Assembly: GCA_030603385.1 (NCBI GenBank) | Contig: JAUVXW010000020.1 | Coordinates: 1-64,000 of the forward strand | Length of the DNA stretch: 64,000 nucleotides | Reading direction: 5' to 3' | DNA from: Promethearchaeota archaeon | GTDB taxonomy: Archaea > Asgardarchaeota > Lokiarchaeia > Sigyniarchaeales > SOKP01 | Part shown: piece after piece, positions 8,337 to 17,673 of the stretch | Layout of the letters: each line of letters opens with the position of its first letter | How positions within the stretch are numbered: position 1 is the stretch's first letter | Notes under the pieces: model-generated | The model's database searches: none | The model's input: the letters and a program-made list of their open reading frames with translations, nothing else | Told to the model about the DNA's origin: nothing | Made by a program: the position numbers and the translations under genes

Positions 8337-8828
8337 ATGAGTTCTTTATCTGCAATACGACCCAAGAATTTCCGTGAAAAGGTTTTTTTCCGTCAACTCC
8401 GTTCTCAGGTAGATGGGAACGCGAAAGTTGAATATGGACTAACACAAATTAGAGGCGTCGGCAAAAGATTTGCACAAGCAATTGTTAGAGTGGCAGGAAT
8501 ATCTCCTACTATAAGAATTGGAGCAATTCCGGAAAAAGATTTAAATCGAATTGAAGAAATAATTTTGGATCCAATTGAAAGTGGGATCCCAAATTGGATG
8601 GTAAATAGATCTAAAGATTTGCGTACTGGGAAAGACCTTCATATTATCGGAAATAAATTAGACCTTTCATTAAAAAATGATATAGATAGAATGAAGAAAA
8701 TTAAATCTTATAAAGGTGTGCGCCACCATTTAAGATTAAAGGTACGTGGACAAAAAACAAAAAGTACTGGACGTCATGGGTTAGTTGTTGGAGTTATGCG
8801 AAGGAAAAAACGTCAACCAGCCCCTTAA
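8337..8828 (+). CDS. rpsM: Small ribosomal subunit protein uS13
   Basis: uS13 binds the head of the 30S subunit and contacts tRNA and uL5. The 163-residue product has the archaeal/eukaryotic form: an N-terminal extension, then ALTQIRGVGKRFAQAI-like sequence (YGLTQIRGVGKRFA near residue 40), the helix-two-turn-helix, and a basic C-terminus with SYKGVRHHLRLKVRGQKT and GRHG. It is the first gene of a compact archaeal operon with rpsD 13 bases downstream and then rpsK. The ATG at 8337 fits the family N-terminus and the TATA-box spacing. Confidence 0.96.
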   Translation: MSSLSAIRPKNFREKVFFRQLRSQVDGNAKVEYGLTQIRGVGKRFAQAIVRVAGISPTIRIGAIPEKDLNRIEEIILDPIESGIPNWMVNRSKDLRTGKDLHIIGNKLDLSLKNDIDRMKKIKSYKGVRHHLRLKVRGQKTKSTGRHGLVVGVMRRKKRQPAP

Positions 8829-8841
8829 TACAGGTGATACT

Positions 8842-9360
8842 ATGGGAGATCCAAGAAGGTTAAAAAAGAAGTTTAGGAAACCTAAACATCCATTTCAAAA
8901 AGAGAGAATCATGGAAGAACTGGAATTCCTCGGTAAATATGGGCTAAGGAACAAAAGAGAATACTGGAAAAGTAGAACAATTTTAGCTGATTGGCGCCAT
9001 CTCGCAAGACAATCCAGAACCTTAACAAAAGAAAAAGCTATAGAGGTTCAGCAAGAACTAATTAGAAAATTAGATAGATTAGGAATTATTAGATCAGAAG
9101 CAAAATTTGAAGATGTACTTCTTCTAACGGTCGAAGACGTCTTAAAAAGAAGATTACAAACGCTTGTTTATGAAAAAGGATTCTCAAGTACAATCTATCA
9201 AGCAAGACAATATATAACTCATGGCCATATTCAAGTAGCAGGGAAAAAAATCAATGCTCCCTCATATATTGTTAAAAGAGCAGAAGAAGACTTCATCGAT
9301 TTTGCTCCTAATAGTCCACTCTCAAAACCGAATGAAATAAAAACTAAAAGTGAGGCATGA
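8842..9360 (+). CDS. rpsD: Small ribosomal subunit protein uS4
   Basis: uS4 is a primary 16S rRNA binding protein and assembly initiator. The product has 172 residues, of archaeal length. It begins [18 protein letters not shown], which is typical of archaeal uS4 and eukaryotic uS4 (RPS9). The S4 RNA-binding domain follows ([20 protein letters not shown], then [18 protein letters not shown], near residues 104-140). The ATG at 8842 follows AGGTGA at 8832-8837; a longer frame from 8785 would run through the end of rpsM and is not used. The TGA stop overlaps the start of rpsK, so the two are translationally coupled. Confidence 0.96.
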   Translation: MGDPRRLKKKFRKPKHPFQKERIMEELEFLGKYGLRNKREYWKSRTILADWRHLARQSRTLTKEKAIEVQQELIRKLDRLGIIRSEAKFEDVLLLTVEDVLKRRLQTLVYEKGFSSTIYQARQYITHGHIQVAGKKINAPSYIVKRAEEDFIDFAPNSPLSKPNEIKTKSEA

Positions 9361-9758
9361 TGAGTAAAAGAGAAGAAACTAAATGGGCAATTGTACATAT
9401 TTTTTCGAGCTATAACAATACAATCGTAACTGCCACTGATTTAAGTGGGGCTGAAACCGTCGCAAAATGCACTGCGGGAATGGTGGTTAAAGCCAGCCGT
9501 GATGAGTCATCCCCCTACGCTGCTATGCAGTGTGGCTTCCGTGTTGCGAACGACCTTCGGGATAAAGGAATTAGAGGGATTCACATTAAAGTTCGGGCTC
9601 CCGGCGGAAATAAAAGCCAAACTCCTGGACCAGGGGCTCAAGCTTGCATACGGGCACTCGCTCGAGCCGGACTTCAAGTAGGGCGGATTGAAGAAGTAAC
9701 CCCTAAATCGCATGACCACTGTAGGCGCAAGGGCGGCCACAGGGGCCGTAGAGTTTAA
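9357..9758 (+). CDS. rpsK: Small ribosomal subunit protein uS11
   Basis: uS11 lines the platform of the 30S subunit near the mRNA exit. The 133-residue product contains [41 protein letters not shown], the [21 protein letters not shown] signature and the basic C-terminus [14 protein letters not shown], all standard for the archaeal/eukaryotic protein. Two ATG codons (9357 and 9360) overlap the rpsD stop; either could start translation. Codon use is clearly richer in G and C at third positions than in rpsM and rpsD, mainly after 9450. The rpoD (RNA polymerase subunit D) gene that often follows in archaea is absent. Confidence 0.96.
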   Translation: MMSKREETKWAIVHIFSSYNNTIVTATDLSGAETVAKCTAGMVVKASRDESSPYAAMQCGFRVANDLRDKGIRGIHIKVRAPGGNKSQTPGPGAQACIRALARAGLQVGRIEEVTPKSHDHCRRKGGHRGRRV

Positions 9759-9798
9759 TTTCCCTTAAGAAATGGCTCTGTTCAGGAAACCCATGAAT

Positions 9799-10254
9799 CT
9801 ATTTCTTTAAATCTGGCTTTTTTCTATTAAGGAACCTTTTCGCAAATTTTTCTTTTTGTTCAAGATACCAATTAATGTAGTCCTTTTGTCTTCTATCTTC
9901 TTCACTTCCATGGGATGGATACCAGATAAGATCTTTTTCTTGACATTCGACACAATACCAAATTTCGTGATCAGGGATATAAACCATATCCCTATCTGAA
10001 TTTGTGCATAGAGGACACTTGCAGATAGATTTGCTTAGCAAACCAAAAAGATTAGTGATTTTGGCTTCTAAAATGGCTGACTCTTTTTCTTCCTCCTCTG
10101 GTGTTAAATTTGACCAGTCTTCATATAAATTATCAAAATTCTGTAATATTTCAATCTCATCAAAAAGAGCTAAAATAATAATATCTCTGAAGCTATTTCT
10201 TACTTTTCTTAGCTTTTCATTCCGTATGATAATTTTTTTTTCATGTTTTAGCAT
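9799..10254 (-). CDS. Hypothetical zinc-binding protein
   Basis: The 151-residue product has a helical, basic N-terminal half and a four-Cys zinc site (CPLC near residue 89, then CVEC near 113), followed by an acidic and basic C-terminal helix with many Glu, Lys and Tyr residues. It converges on the rpsK gene. I recognise no named family. The zinc ribbon suggests nucleic-acid or protein binding, but nothing more can be said. Confidence 0.6.
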   Translation of the reverse strand: MLKHEKKIIIRNEKLRKVRNSFRDIIILALFDEIEILQNFDNLYEDWSNLTPEEEEKESAILEAKITNLFGLLSKSICKCPLCTNSDRDMVYIPDHEIWYCVECQEKDLIWYPSHGSEEDRRQKDYINWYLEQKEKFAKRFLNRKKPDLKK

Positions 10255-10295
10255 GATAGTAAGGATTGGAAAAATTATATAAAAAAAAAAAAAAT

Positions 10296-10784
10296 TTAGA
10301 ATTTAATTTTCATGTGTCCGTGAGTTAAAAGATTTGGTGAGTCGAAGAAGAGTCGATTTAAAATGTGTGTGTTTAAATGTGGAGCTGGTCGTCCTTTATC
10401 TATCCATTCCTGCATCATTTTCTTAATTTCTTGTTCTATATGACCCTTGGGAACATTTTTAAAAAACCTATCAAGTATATAGTTGTTTCCCTGTTTACCA
10501 GTAAAGAATTTTATGATGAATTTCTCTACACCGTTTTCAATTAAATAATTCCGTCTTTTGATGTATTGTTGCCAATGTTCTTGCCAGTTTGTTAAATTGA
10601 TTTTATAGTATTGAGGACATTCCAAGGTTAAATTAATTCTAATTTTAATTAAGTATAGAATTAAATCAGTTTTACCTTCTAAAGCATAATGGTTCATATG
10701 CATAACGAGTACTAACCTATTAAGGTCGATTGAATGTTTATCATTTATAAAAATATGATGCCTTTCAAAAGTGTGTGATTCCAT
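10296..10784 (-). CDS. Hypothetical protein, 162 aa
   Basis: A soluble, basic, His- and Tyr-rich protein with no membrane helix, no Cys cluster and no motif I recognise. Predicted helices dominate, for example NWQEHWQQYIKRRNYL near residue 67. It lies upstream of the zinc protein at 9799-10254 on the same strand, separated by a short poly-A/T spacer. A homology search would be needed to say more. Confidence 0.5.
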   Translation of the reverse strand: MESHTFERHHIFINDKHSIDLNRLVLVMHMNHYALEGKTDLILYLIKIRINLTLECPQYYKINLTNWQEHWQQYIKRRNYLIENGVEKFIIKFFTGKQGNNYILDRFFKNVPKGHIEQEIKKMMQEWIDKGRPAPHLNTHILNRLFFDSPNLLTHGHMKIKF

Positions 10785-11166
10785 GATACTAGTTTTTTTA
10801 AAAGCTTCAGGTTTAATTGGTTCAAGATTTAGAATATCGAGACCTAAATCGTTAAATAGGAGGTGACTCCTACCTAAAAATGAAAGATCCCAACAAAGAG
10901 GTGAGTTGTTTGTGTAATTCTACCAAAGGTGGTTAGTAGGAGTCATAATTTAGATGTTATTTTTTGATTTGAATATTTATCGTTTTGATTATTTTTAAAT
11001 AAAAAATTTCCTGAATGGTAAATTCAGTGTCTGATTTCAATGAAAATCCTATGGAAAAACTAAACAATAACTATGAACTCCGCTAAAAAAAATAAAGAGA
11101 ATTAATTAAATAGACAATTTTAAAAAATCTAATAATGAAAAATAAAAAAAAATAATTTTTTTTTAA
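10785..11166. other. Intergenic region containing a structured inverted repeat
   Basis: About 380 bases without a gene. It contains the 80-base element at 10865-10944 described separately. The rest, particularly 10950-11166, is AT-rich and shows nothing I can name. Confidence 0.5.
10865..10944. repeat. 80-base element bounded by a perfect 9-bp inverted repeat (possible small RNA)
   Basis: GACTCCTAC at 10865-10873 is the exact reverse complement of GTAGGAGTC at 10936-10944. Inside are two weaker helices: CAAC with GTTG around a ten-base loop, and ACC with GGT around AAA. A second, overlapping hairpin is possible from TAGGAG at 10857-10862 with CTCCTA at 10867-10872. The size and closing stem recall a tRNA acceptor, but no T-loop GTTCRA sequence or anticodon arm is found. 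It may be a small RNA, a regulator site or a terminator. Confidence 0.35.
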
Positions 11167-14100
11167 TTACGTAACTTCATTTGCTCGTCTCCTTTTACGC
11201 AATAGGATTATTGAAACTCCAGCTATTCCTATTCCTCCTGCAATTGTTAAGCTTGCAATAATGGTTATGGTGAGAGGAAATTCCTCAGTAGGTGTTCCAA
11301 TATCTTCTTTTTCTGTAACTATTATCAATACTATATCGCTTACACTATTACCAGCTTCGTCGTAGACTGTACAATTAAATATATATGTTCCACTTGGCAG
11401 TCCATCAACATTCACAATTATAGAGCTACCATCCCACAAAGCATCCTCAATAACAGTGCTATTTCTTATAATAATATAAGAGTATGGGTTGATATCACTA
11501 GGATTCCAACTAATAATATGACCTGTAGAATCCTCCTCGTAGGTTATATCTTCTGGAGTGTCAATAATTGGAGGTGTGGTGTCTATATTTAGAGTAAATG
11601 GGCTAGGATAGGAACCTTGATTTCCCGCATAATCAACAGCACAAACCCTCCAGTACCAAGTACCATCAGATAAAGTAGAAACAGGGATATAACTAGTAGA
11701 AGCGACTGTAATATTTATAAGGTTTGGCGAATCGAAATTTAGCGAAGTATCTAGTTGAAATATATAATAGTTAATATCTGAAACACTACTCCATATGAAC
11801 GTAGGCCTATTATCATTAACGGTAATGATATTATCAGGAGAGATCAGGGTAGGTGTACCTGGCGGTAAAGTGTCTATATTTAGAGTAAATGGGCTAGGAA
11901 AGGAACCTTGATTTCCCGCATAGTCGACAGCGCAAACCCTCCAGTACAAAGTACCATCAGATAAAGTAGAAAAATGGGAATAACTGGTAGATCCAACAAC
12001 AACATTTATAAAGTCAGGTGAATTGAAGTTTAACGAGGTATCTAGTTGAAATATATAATAGTCAATATCTAAAACACTACTCCATGTGAATGTAGGCCTA
12101 TTATCATTAACGGTAGTGTTATTGTCAGGAGAGATCAGAGAAGGAGTGCCTGGTGGTGTAGTATCAACCCAAAAGAGATAGAAATCTGGATATGGACCCT
12201 GATTACCAGCTTGATCAACAGTACAAACCCTCCAATACCAAACATCGTCAAAAAGCGAAGTAGTTAATGTATAAAATGTAGAGTAAATATCACTAATTGT
12301 GATAAGATAGATACTATTGAAGTTAGGGTTATTGTCTACTTGTAATATATAATAATCAGCATCTAAAACACTGCTCCAAGAAAAAGTGGGTGTGTCATCG
12401 TTGGTTTCAGAAATATCCGGAGGAGAAATCAAATTAGGAGGATTCGGTAGTGAGGTATCTATAGTTAGAGTATAAGGGCTTGAATAAGAACCTTGATTAC
12501 TTGCAGAATCAACAGCGCAAACCCTCCAATACCATATATCATCAGATAAAGCAGAAGTTATGGTATAAGTAGGAGAAACAATATTACTAAAAGTAATGGG
12601 ATCAGAAAAAGAATCAGATATATCTAACTGTAAGATATAGTAATCAGCATCAAAAATACTGCTCCAAGAAAAAGTGGGGGTATTATCATTAATAATACTG
12701 TTATTGCTAGGAGAAGTCAAAAAAGGAGGATTAGGTAGTGTAATATCTATTTCAACGCTTCTAGTGGTTGAAAATAACCCTAAATTTCCTTCTGAATCGT
12801 TTGCACCAACCCTCCAGTACCATATACCTTCAGATAAGGGAGATAATGGAGTATAACTTGTAGAAATAACCTTAGCGTTTATAAGATTTGGAGAATTGAA
12901 ATTATTCGATACATCCAACTGAATAAAGTACTTTGTAGCGCCTAAAACACTTTCCCACTCAAAAGTAGGTGTATTATCATTAATACTCGATCCATTTAGA
13001 GGAAATAACAATGAAGGAGGATTTAAACCTGTGTTAAAAGTAATAGTAAGATTGAATATTTTTGATGTTATTAATACATTTGATGTCTGTAAAACTGCCT
13101 TCCATTTCAACTGATATCCATCGTTTGTAAAGTAATGCTTTAAACCTGGAGTAACAAGCTCCCAATTTAAACCATTATCTGGTGAAAGAAAATAAGTAAT
13201 AGATGTATCTAAAGGTGAATAGGCGTTAGAAACAATAGTTGCATTAACCAATGATATATCGCTGGAACCAGAGAAGATCGCTAAGGACTGGGCAATAGCA
13301 AGAAACTCAAACTGACGACATTTATTCCTCATTACTTCAATAATCTGTAACCCAGAATCATAATCTGCTACATAGGCATAATCCCCGGATATAAAAACAT
13401 CGATAGAATTACCAGCTGTATCCAAAGAACCTTCAATTATTGGATTTGCTGGATTAGTAATATCAAAAACTATGAACCCAATATAATTAGCTACATAAGC
13501 GCGATCACCTGAGACATAAATACCATAGGCTGAACCCGATACATCTTTTGTCCCAAATAGAATAGGTTTTGTAGGATCTGTAATATCGATAACCTGTAAA
13601 CCTCTATAATCGTCAGATATATAAGCATAATCACCAGAAACAAAAATTCCCTTAGCATATCCTGGAGTATCATATGAGCTTGTAAGATTAGGGTTTGTTG
13701 GATCGGTAATATTAATAATCTGTAACCCAGAACCATAATCCGCTACGTAGGCATAATCACCAGAGATAAAAATATCATATGATAGATCAGGAGTATCACA
13801 TGATCCAGCAAGAGTTGGGCTTGTAGGGTCTGTGATGTCAACAACTTGTAATCCCGAGGACCACCCAGCTACGTAAGCATAATCACCAGAAATGAAAATA
13901 CTAGCAGGTGAATTGGGTGTAACACAGGACCCGGCGAGAACTGGACTTGTAGGATCGGTAATATCAACAACCTTTAGTCCAGAAGACCAGTCACATACAT
14001 AAGCGTAATCACCAGAGATAGAGACAGCCCTAGCATAACCACCAATATCACAAAACCCAGCAAGAACAGGATTAGTAGGATCAATAATATCAATAACTTG

Positions 14101-15384
14101 TAAACCAGAGTAGTCATCAGCAACATATGCATAATCTCCAGAGACACAAACTCCAAAAGCGTAATTAGGGGTATCACAAGAGCTCACAAACGTAGGATCA
14201 ACTGGATCACTTATTTGAATAATCATCATCCCATTATAATCGTCGGCTATATAAGCGTATTCACCAAAAACAACAACTTTTTGAGCCCAACCTCCTGTAT
14301 TATATGAACCAGCAAAAGTTGGAATAATAGGATCACTAATATTAAAAACTAATAAACCAGTACCATAATCCGCTACGTAAGCATAATCACCAGAGACAAA
14401 AACACCCATAGCATTATCAGGTGTGTCATAAGTACCAGCTAGACTAGGAGCTGTAGGATCACTAATATCAATAATTTGTAGACCAGATCCTCCATCCGCT
14501 ATGTAGGCATAATCACCGGAAACAAAAACACCTTGAGCATTATGAGGTGTATTATAGACCCCAGCCGAAAAAGGAGCTGTGGGATTGCTGATATCAACGA
14601 TCCGTAAACCATTAACAAGTCCATAATCAGCGATATAGGCATAATCACCAGAAACAAAAACTTCCATAGCCCTACCTGGAGTATTATAAGTGCCAACAAT
14701 AGTAGGGTTCGTAGGATCTTTGATATCTATAACTCTTAACCCGTCATATCCATCAGCTACATAAGCATAATCGCCAGAAACGAAAACATCAAGGGAATAA
14801 CCTCCATAATTAAAGGTGGTAATGAGAGTAGGGTTGAATGGATTGCTAACATTAAAAATCCGTAAACCTTTGCTATATGTTATTAAATAAGCAATATCAC
14901 CAGAAATGAAAATCCCATAATAATTGCCCAGTATTTCCCAAGAACCAATATATTTAGGATGTTTTGGGTCACTGATATTAGCAATCCATAATCCATAATT
15001 AAAATCTGATAGATAAGCGTAATCACCAGACACAAAGACATCCATCACCCAACCTCGAGTACCAAACTTACCCCCATATATTGGACGCTTTCGTGGAAGT
15101 TCAATAGTTCCCGATCCCCATCCCGTAACGTTTGTATTAGAGGAATCCATATCGACTGTTGTTGTGAAATCTTCAGAATAAACGTATGAGGCCGCAGTAG
15201 CAAATGGTATTTCTACAGAGATAATCAATATTGAAATAAATAAAATTATGATAATCAGAAGAACCTTTCCTTTACTTAGTATTGAATGTGTAATTCTCTT
15301 CTCATTGTGTGAAATAGTTTTTCTATTTTTTAAAAGATTAAAAATCCTGAGAAAATTCTGTTTTTTTTTAATTATATTTTTCAC
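11167..15384 (-). CDS. Giant surface protein with 14 LVIVD repeats and fibronectin-like domains
   Basis: The product has 1405 residues. A basic N-terminal stretch is followed by a membrane/signal helix (about residues 38-60). Fourteen repeats of about 43 residues then carry the pattern GDYAYVAD-x-GLQVIDI-x-DPTNP, the LVIVD repeat that forms beta-propellers (coordinates roughly 13330-15030). Five fibronectin type III-like domains of about 95 residues follow, each with NDNTPTFSWSS and WYWRVCAVD motifs, then a sixth diverged Ig-like domain. The end is a hydrophobic helix with the tail RKRRRANEVT. It should be exported and anchored, with two propeller-sized repeat blocks on a stalk. It probably binds other surface molecules or cells. 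GTG at 15384 follows GGTG. The closely similar repeat copies suggest recent expansion by recombination. Confidence 0.85.
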   Translation of the reverse strand: MKNIIKKKQNFLRIFNLLKNRKTISHNEKRITHSILSKGKVLLIIIILFISILIISVEIPFATAASYVYSEDFTTTVDMDSSNTNVTGWGSGTIELPRKRPIYGGKFGTRGWVMDVFVSGDYAYLSDFNYGLWIANISDPKHPKYIGSWEILGNYYGIFISGDIAYLITYSKGLRIFNVSNPFNPTLITTFNYGGYSLDVFVSGDYAYVADGYDGLRVIDIKDPTNPTIVGTYNTPGRAMEVFVSGDYAYIADYGLVNGLRIVDISNPTAPFSAGVYNTPHNAQGVFVSGDYAYIADGGSGLQIIDISDPTAPSLAGTYDTPDNAMGVFVSGDYAYVADYGTGLLVFNISDPIIPTFAGSYNTGGWAQKVVVFGEYAYIADDYNGMMIIQISDPVDPTFVSSCDTPNYAFGVCVSGDYAYVADDYSGLQVIDIIDPTNPVLAGFCDIGGYARAVSISGDYAYVCDWSSGLKVVDITDPTSPVLAGSCVTPNSPASIFISGDYAYVAGWSSGLQVVDITDPTSPTLAGSCDTPDLSYDIFISGDYAYVADYGSGLQIINITDPTNPNLTSSYDTPGYAKGIFVSGDYAYISDDYRGLQVIDITDPTKPILFGTKDVSGSAYGIYVSGDRAYVANYIGFIVFDITNPANPIIEGSLDTAGNSIDVFISGDYAYVADYDSGLQIIEVMRNKCRQFEFLAIAQSLAIFSGSSDISLVNATIVSNAYSPLDTSITYFLSPDNGLNWELVTPGLKHYFTNDGYQLKWKAVLQTSNVLITSKIFNLTITFNTGLNPPSLLFPLNGSSINDNTPTFEWESVLGATKYFIQLDVSNNFNSPNLINAKVISTSYTPLSPLSEGIWYWRVGANDSEGNLGLFSTTRSVEIDITLPNPPFLTSPSNNSIINDNTPTFSWSSIFDADYYILQLDISDSFSDPITFSNIVSPTYTITSALSDDIWYWRVCAVDSASNQGSYSSPYTLTIDTSLPNPPNLISPPDISETNDDTPTFSWSSVLDADYYILQVDNNPNFNSIYLITISDIYSTFYTLTTSLFDDVWYWRVCTVDQAGNQGPYPDFYLFWVDTTPPGTPSLISPDNNTTVNDNRPTFTWSSVLDIDYYIFQLDTSLNFNSPDFINVVVGSTSYSHFSTLSDGTLYWRVCAVDYAGNQGSFPSPFTLNIDTLPPGTPTLISPDNIITVNDNRPTFIWSSVSDINYYIFQLDTSLNFDSPNLINITVASTSYIPVSTLSDGTWYWRVCAVDYAGNQGSYPSPFTLNIDTTPPIIDTPEDITYEEDSTGHIISWNPSDINPYSYIIIRNSTVIEDALWDGSSIIVNVDGLPSGTYIFNCTVYDEAGNSVSDIVLIIVTEKEDIGTPTEEFPLTITIIASLTIAGGIGIAGVSIILLRKRRRANEVT
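13330..15030 (-). repeat. Internal tandem repeats (14 units of about 130 bp) encoding LVIVD motifs
   Basis: Each unit contains a near-identical core that reads, on the plus strand, as GCATAATCACCAGA (or close variants) and encodes SGDYAY. The protein units are about 43 residues. The units in 13.4-14.8 kb are most alike, and the outer ones are more diverged. This is a coding repeat and not a CRISPR array, because there are no unique spacers between identical repeats. Confidence 0.8.
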
Positions 15385-15500
15385 TAAATTTCACCCAAAA
15401 ATTATTGGATTATGTAATAATTTGGCAAAAAAGTATTTAACATTTTTGTATATAACTCTTCTATTGTTCAAAAATGAAAATAACTTATAGATCACATCTT

Positions 15501-15689
15501 TCATCGAACATGGCGATCTTTGCCAATTCTTTCGATTCCGAATACTTGATTACCAGAAGGGCAAATAAGCGTGAAGTCTTTGAAAGATCCTGCGTAATGC
15601 GGGATTTCTTCCAAATCTACAATCGCTTTGTATTCTTCGCACTTGTGACAGAAAACCCAATATCTTTTGAGGTCGGTCATATGTTTCAC
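15501..15689 (-). CDS. Small Cys-containing conserved-looking protein, 62 aa
   Basis: The sequence MKHMTDLKRYWVFCHKC is followed by an acidic segment (VDLEEIPHYAGSF) and LICPSGNQVFG. The CHKC pair with a further Cys suggests a small zinc-ribbon-like fold. Of the overlapping frames in this stretch, this one has the most protein-like composition. Similar small proteins with a WVFCHKC-like start occur in Asgard genomes as far as I recall, but I cannot verify this. Confidence 0.5.
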   Translation of the reverse strand: MKHMTDLKRYWVFCHKCEEYKAIVDLEEIPHYAGSFKDFTLICPSGNQVFGIERIGKDRHVR

Positions 15690-15814
15690 TAAATTAAAAT
15701 TACATTTCTTATTCTAAATTAAGCAATTTAAATGACTAATAAATTAAATTAAAAGAATGACCAATAAAATATTTGTTAGCAATATCGTCTTCCCTAACCT
15801 CTTTAAATATTGGG

Positions 15815-16617
15815 TCGAAAAATCAAACTTCAATTTAATATTAAACAAAAATGTCAAATTTTAAATACTAGAAAAAAGTAACTGAAATTTGATATTCTAT
15901 CTAAACCAATAATGTTATTTTATTTATGAAATTGAATTTAAGGTGTCAAAGTTGAAAAATGTTAAAAAAATAATAATAGGTTTGTTTATCATATTATTAT
16001 TCCTCCCGTTTTTTAGTCCCAATGCGATAAGTGCTACAACTATAGGAGATACAACCTTTCCAGCTGATGTTGGAAAAACATATACATGGAAAGTTACTTA
16101 TCCTGCTGAAACTAAAGGCTATAAAATTACTTTTAAATCTGAATCAATAGAGAAAGGCGTACATAATACTATAGATGCATTAATGGTAAATTGTACAATA
16201 AGACAATATCATCCTTTAACGGGATGGTCTACCACGTCGGACAATGAATTATATATGGCTGCTAATAATACTCAAAATTATCTTTACTTTGGCGATTACA
16301 TGTTCTTCCCAAATATAATACCAACACCTATAGATCTAACATTAGTAGCTGAAGCTATGTATGCTAATAACTATTCTATTGTTGATAATACAATTATTGA
16401 AACCTTTTTGGGAGATACGGATGAATATACCTTTAATACTGATGGTTTTTTAACTTCATACGTATCGAAAGAGGACGGAGAAATGGTTCTTAAGTTTGTC
16501 TTAGCTACTGGTGATGGTGGAGCTGCAGTTCCTTTTGGGAATTATTTCTTAATTTTCATGGTCATCGGTGTTGTGGCATTGGTATATCTTAAAAAGCAGA
16601 AAATTAAATAATTTTAT
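15815..16617 (+). repeat. Tandem duplication, copy 1 (promoter region plus gene)
   Basis: The sequence from TCGAAAAATCAAACTT at 15815 to the end of the first anchored secreted-protein gene is repeated from 16880. The match includes about 130 bases of upstream DNA (with GTTATTTTATTTATGAA) and the whole gene, with scattered substitutions. Confidence 0.85.
15943..16611 (+). CDS. Exported, C-terminally anchored protein of unknown function (tandem paralogue 1)
   Basis: The 222-residue product has a signal helix (about residues 9-30, ending near Ala-Ile-Ser-Ala), a beta-rich body with TYTWKVTYP and ELYMAANNTQNYL, and a C-terminal helix after VPFGNYF, closed by KKQKIK. GTG at 15943 preceded by AAGGTG is the start. 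The body has no catalytic motif that I recognise and shows the look of the beta-sandwich proteins common on Asgard cells. The next gene is a close duplicate. Both copies keep the same start context and the same upstream sequence, so they are likely expressed in the same way. Confidence 0.75.
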   Translation: MSKLKNVKKIIIGLFIILLFLPFFSPNAISATTIGDTTFPADVGKTYTWKVTYPAETKGYKITFKSESIEKGVHNTIDALMVNCTIRQYHPLTGWSTTSDNELYMAANNTQNYLYFGDYMFFPNIIPTPIDLTLVAEAMYANNYSIVDNTIIETFLGDTDEYTFNTDGFLTSYVSKEDGEMVLKFVLATGDGGAAVPFGNYFLIFMVIGVVALVYLKKQKIK

Positions 16618-16879
16618 TTTTTATTTTTTAGAATTTATAATATAATGAATAAGAAATATTAAGAATAATTAACCCTACTTCAAAACATCAATTCAGAATA
16701 ATAATTCCATATGGTAGACTTTGACTAATATTTATAAAACAAGCCAGGTTCTTGAATTGAAAGATTCACCTTCTTTAGAGCACTTAATTATTGATATATT
16801 TAAAGGTCGTTGATGGAAGTAATTCAGCGGAGAATTAAGATGTTTTTAAAAATAGAATTTAAAAAATATAAATATTACC

Positions 16880-17673
16880 TCGAAAAATCAAACTTCAATT
16901 TAATATTGAACAAAAATGTTAAATTTAAATAATAGAAAAAAGTATTTTAAATTTGATATTCAATCTAATCCAAAAATGTTATTTTATTTATGAAATTCAA
17001 TTTAGGGTGTCAAAGTTGAAAAAGGTTAAAAAAGTAATAATAGGTTTGTTTATCGTATTCTTCTTCTCGTTTTTTAGTCACAATGCGATAAGTGCTACAA
17101 CTATAGGAGATACAACCTTTCCAGCTGATGTTGGAAAAACATATACATGGAAACTTACTTATCCTTCTGAAGCTAAAGGTACGAAATTTACTTTTACAAC
17201 TGAATCATTAGAGAAAGGTGTACATAATACTATAGATGCATTAATGGTAAATTGTACAATGCGAGCATATAATCCTATGGTTGGATGGATTACTTTTTTA
17301 GAGAATGAATTATATATGGCTGCTAATAAGACTCAAAATTATCTTGTTTTTGAAAATTACAATTACCCCGTTATAATAACAACACCCATAAATCTAACAT
17401 TAGTAGCTGAAGCTATACATGCTTCTAACTATTCTATTGTTGATAATACAATTATTGAAAACTATATATCTGGAATTTCGTATGAATTTACCTTTAATAC
17501 TAAGGGTTTTTTAACTAAAGGAATATTAAAACAGGACGGAATAATATATTTGAAGTTTGTCTTAGCTACTGGTGATGCTGCAGTTCCTTTTGGGAATTAT
17601 TTCTTAATTTTCATAGCCATCAGTGTTATAGCATTAGTATATCTTAAAAAGCAGAAAATTAAATAATTTTTTT
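16880..17673 (+). repeat. Tandem duplication, copy 2 (promoter region plus gene)
   Basis: This copy starts at TCGAAAAATCAAACTT at 16880 and mirrors copy 1 through the gene end. The gap between copies (16618-16879) is unrelated AT-rich DNA. Differences are spread evenly, with most change in the middle of the coding region, so the duplication is not very recent. Confidence 0.85.
17007..17666 (+). CDS. Exported, C-terminally anchored protein of unknown function (tandem paralogue 2)
   Basis: The protein has 219 residues from GTG at 17007, chosen because it aligns with the GTG of paralogue 1 and follows TTAGGG; an upstream frame from 16953 would be part of the duplicated promoter region. The signal helix, the GDTTFPADVGKTYTW block, HNTIDALMVNCT and the terminal VPFGNYF-helix-KKQKIK are shared. 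The two proteins differ mainly at the segments after residue 55 and around residues 95-110 and 145-165, which are likely surface loops. No function is evident. Confidence 0.75.
   Translation: MSKLKKVKKVIIGLFIVFFFSFFSHNAISATTIGDTTFPADVGKTYTWKLTYPSEAKGTKFTFTTESLEKGVHNTIDALMVNCTMRAYNPMVGWITFLENELYMAANKTQNYLVFENYNYPVIITTPINLTLVAEAIHASNYSIVDNTIIENYISGISYEFTFNTKGFLTKGILKQDGIIYLKFVLATGDAAVPFGNYFLIFIAISVIALVYLKKQKIK

Noticed and set aside
10865..10944. tRNA gene
   Set aside because: The outer stem is nine pairs long, and there is no T-loop GTTCRA sequence, no D-arm pattern and no anticodon arm.
13330..15030. CRISPR array
   Set aside because: The repeats are coding, about 130 bp long, imperfect, and encode LVIVD motifs in an open frame.
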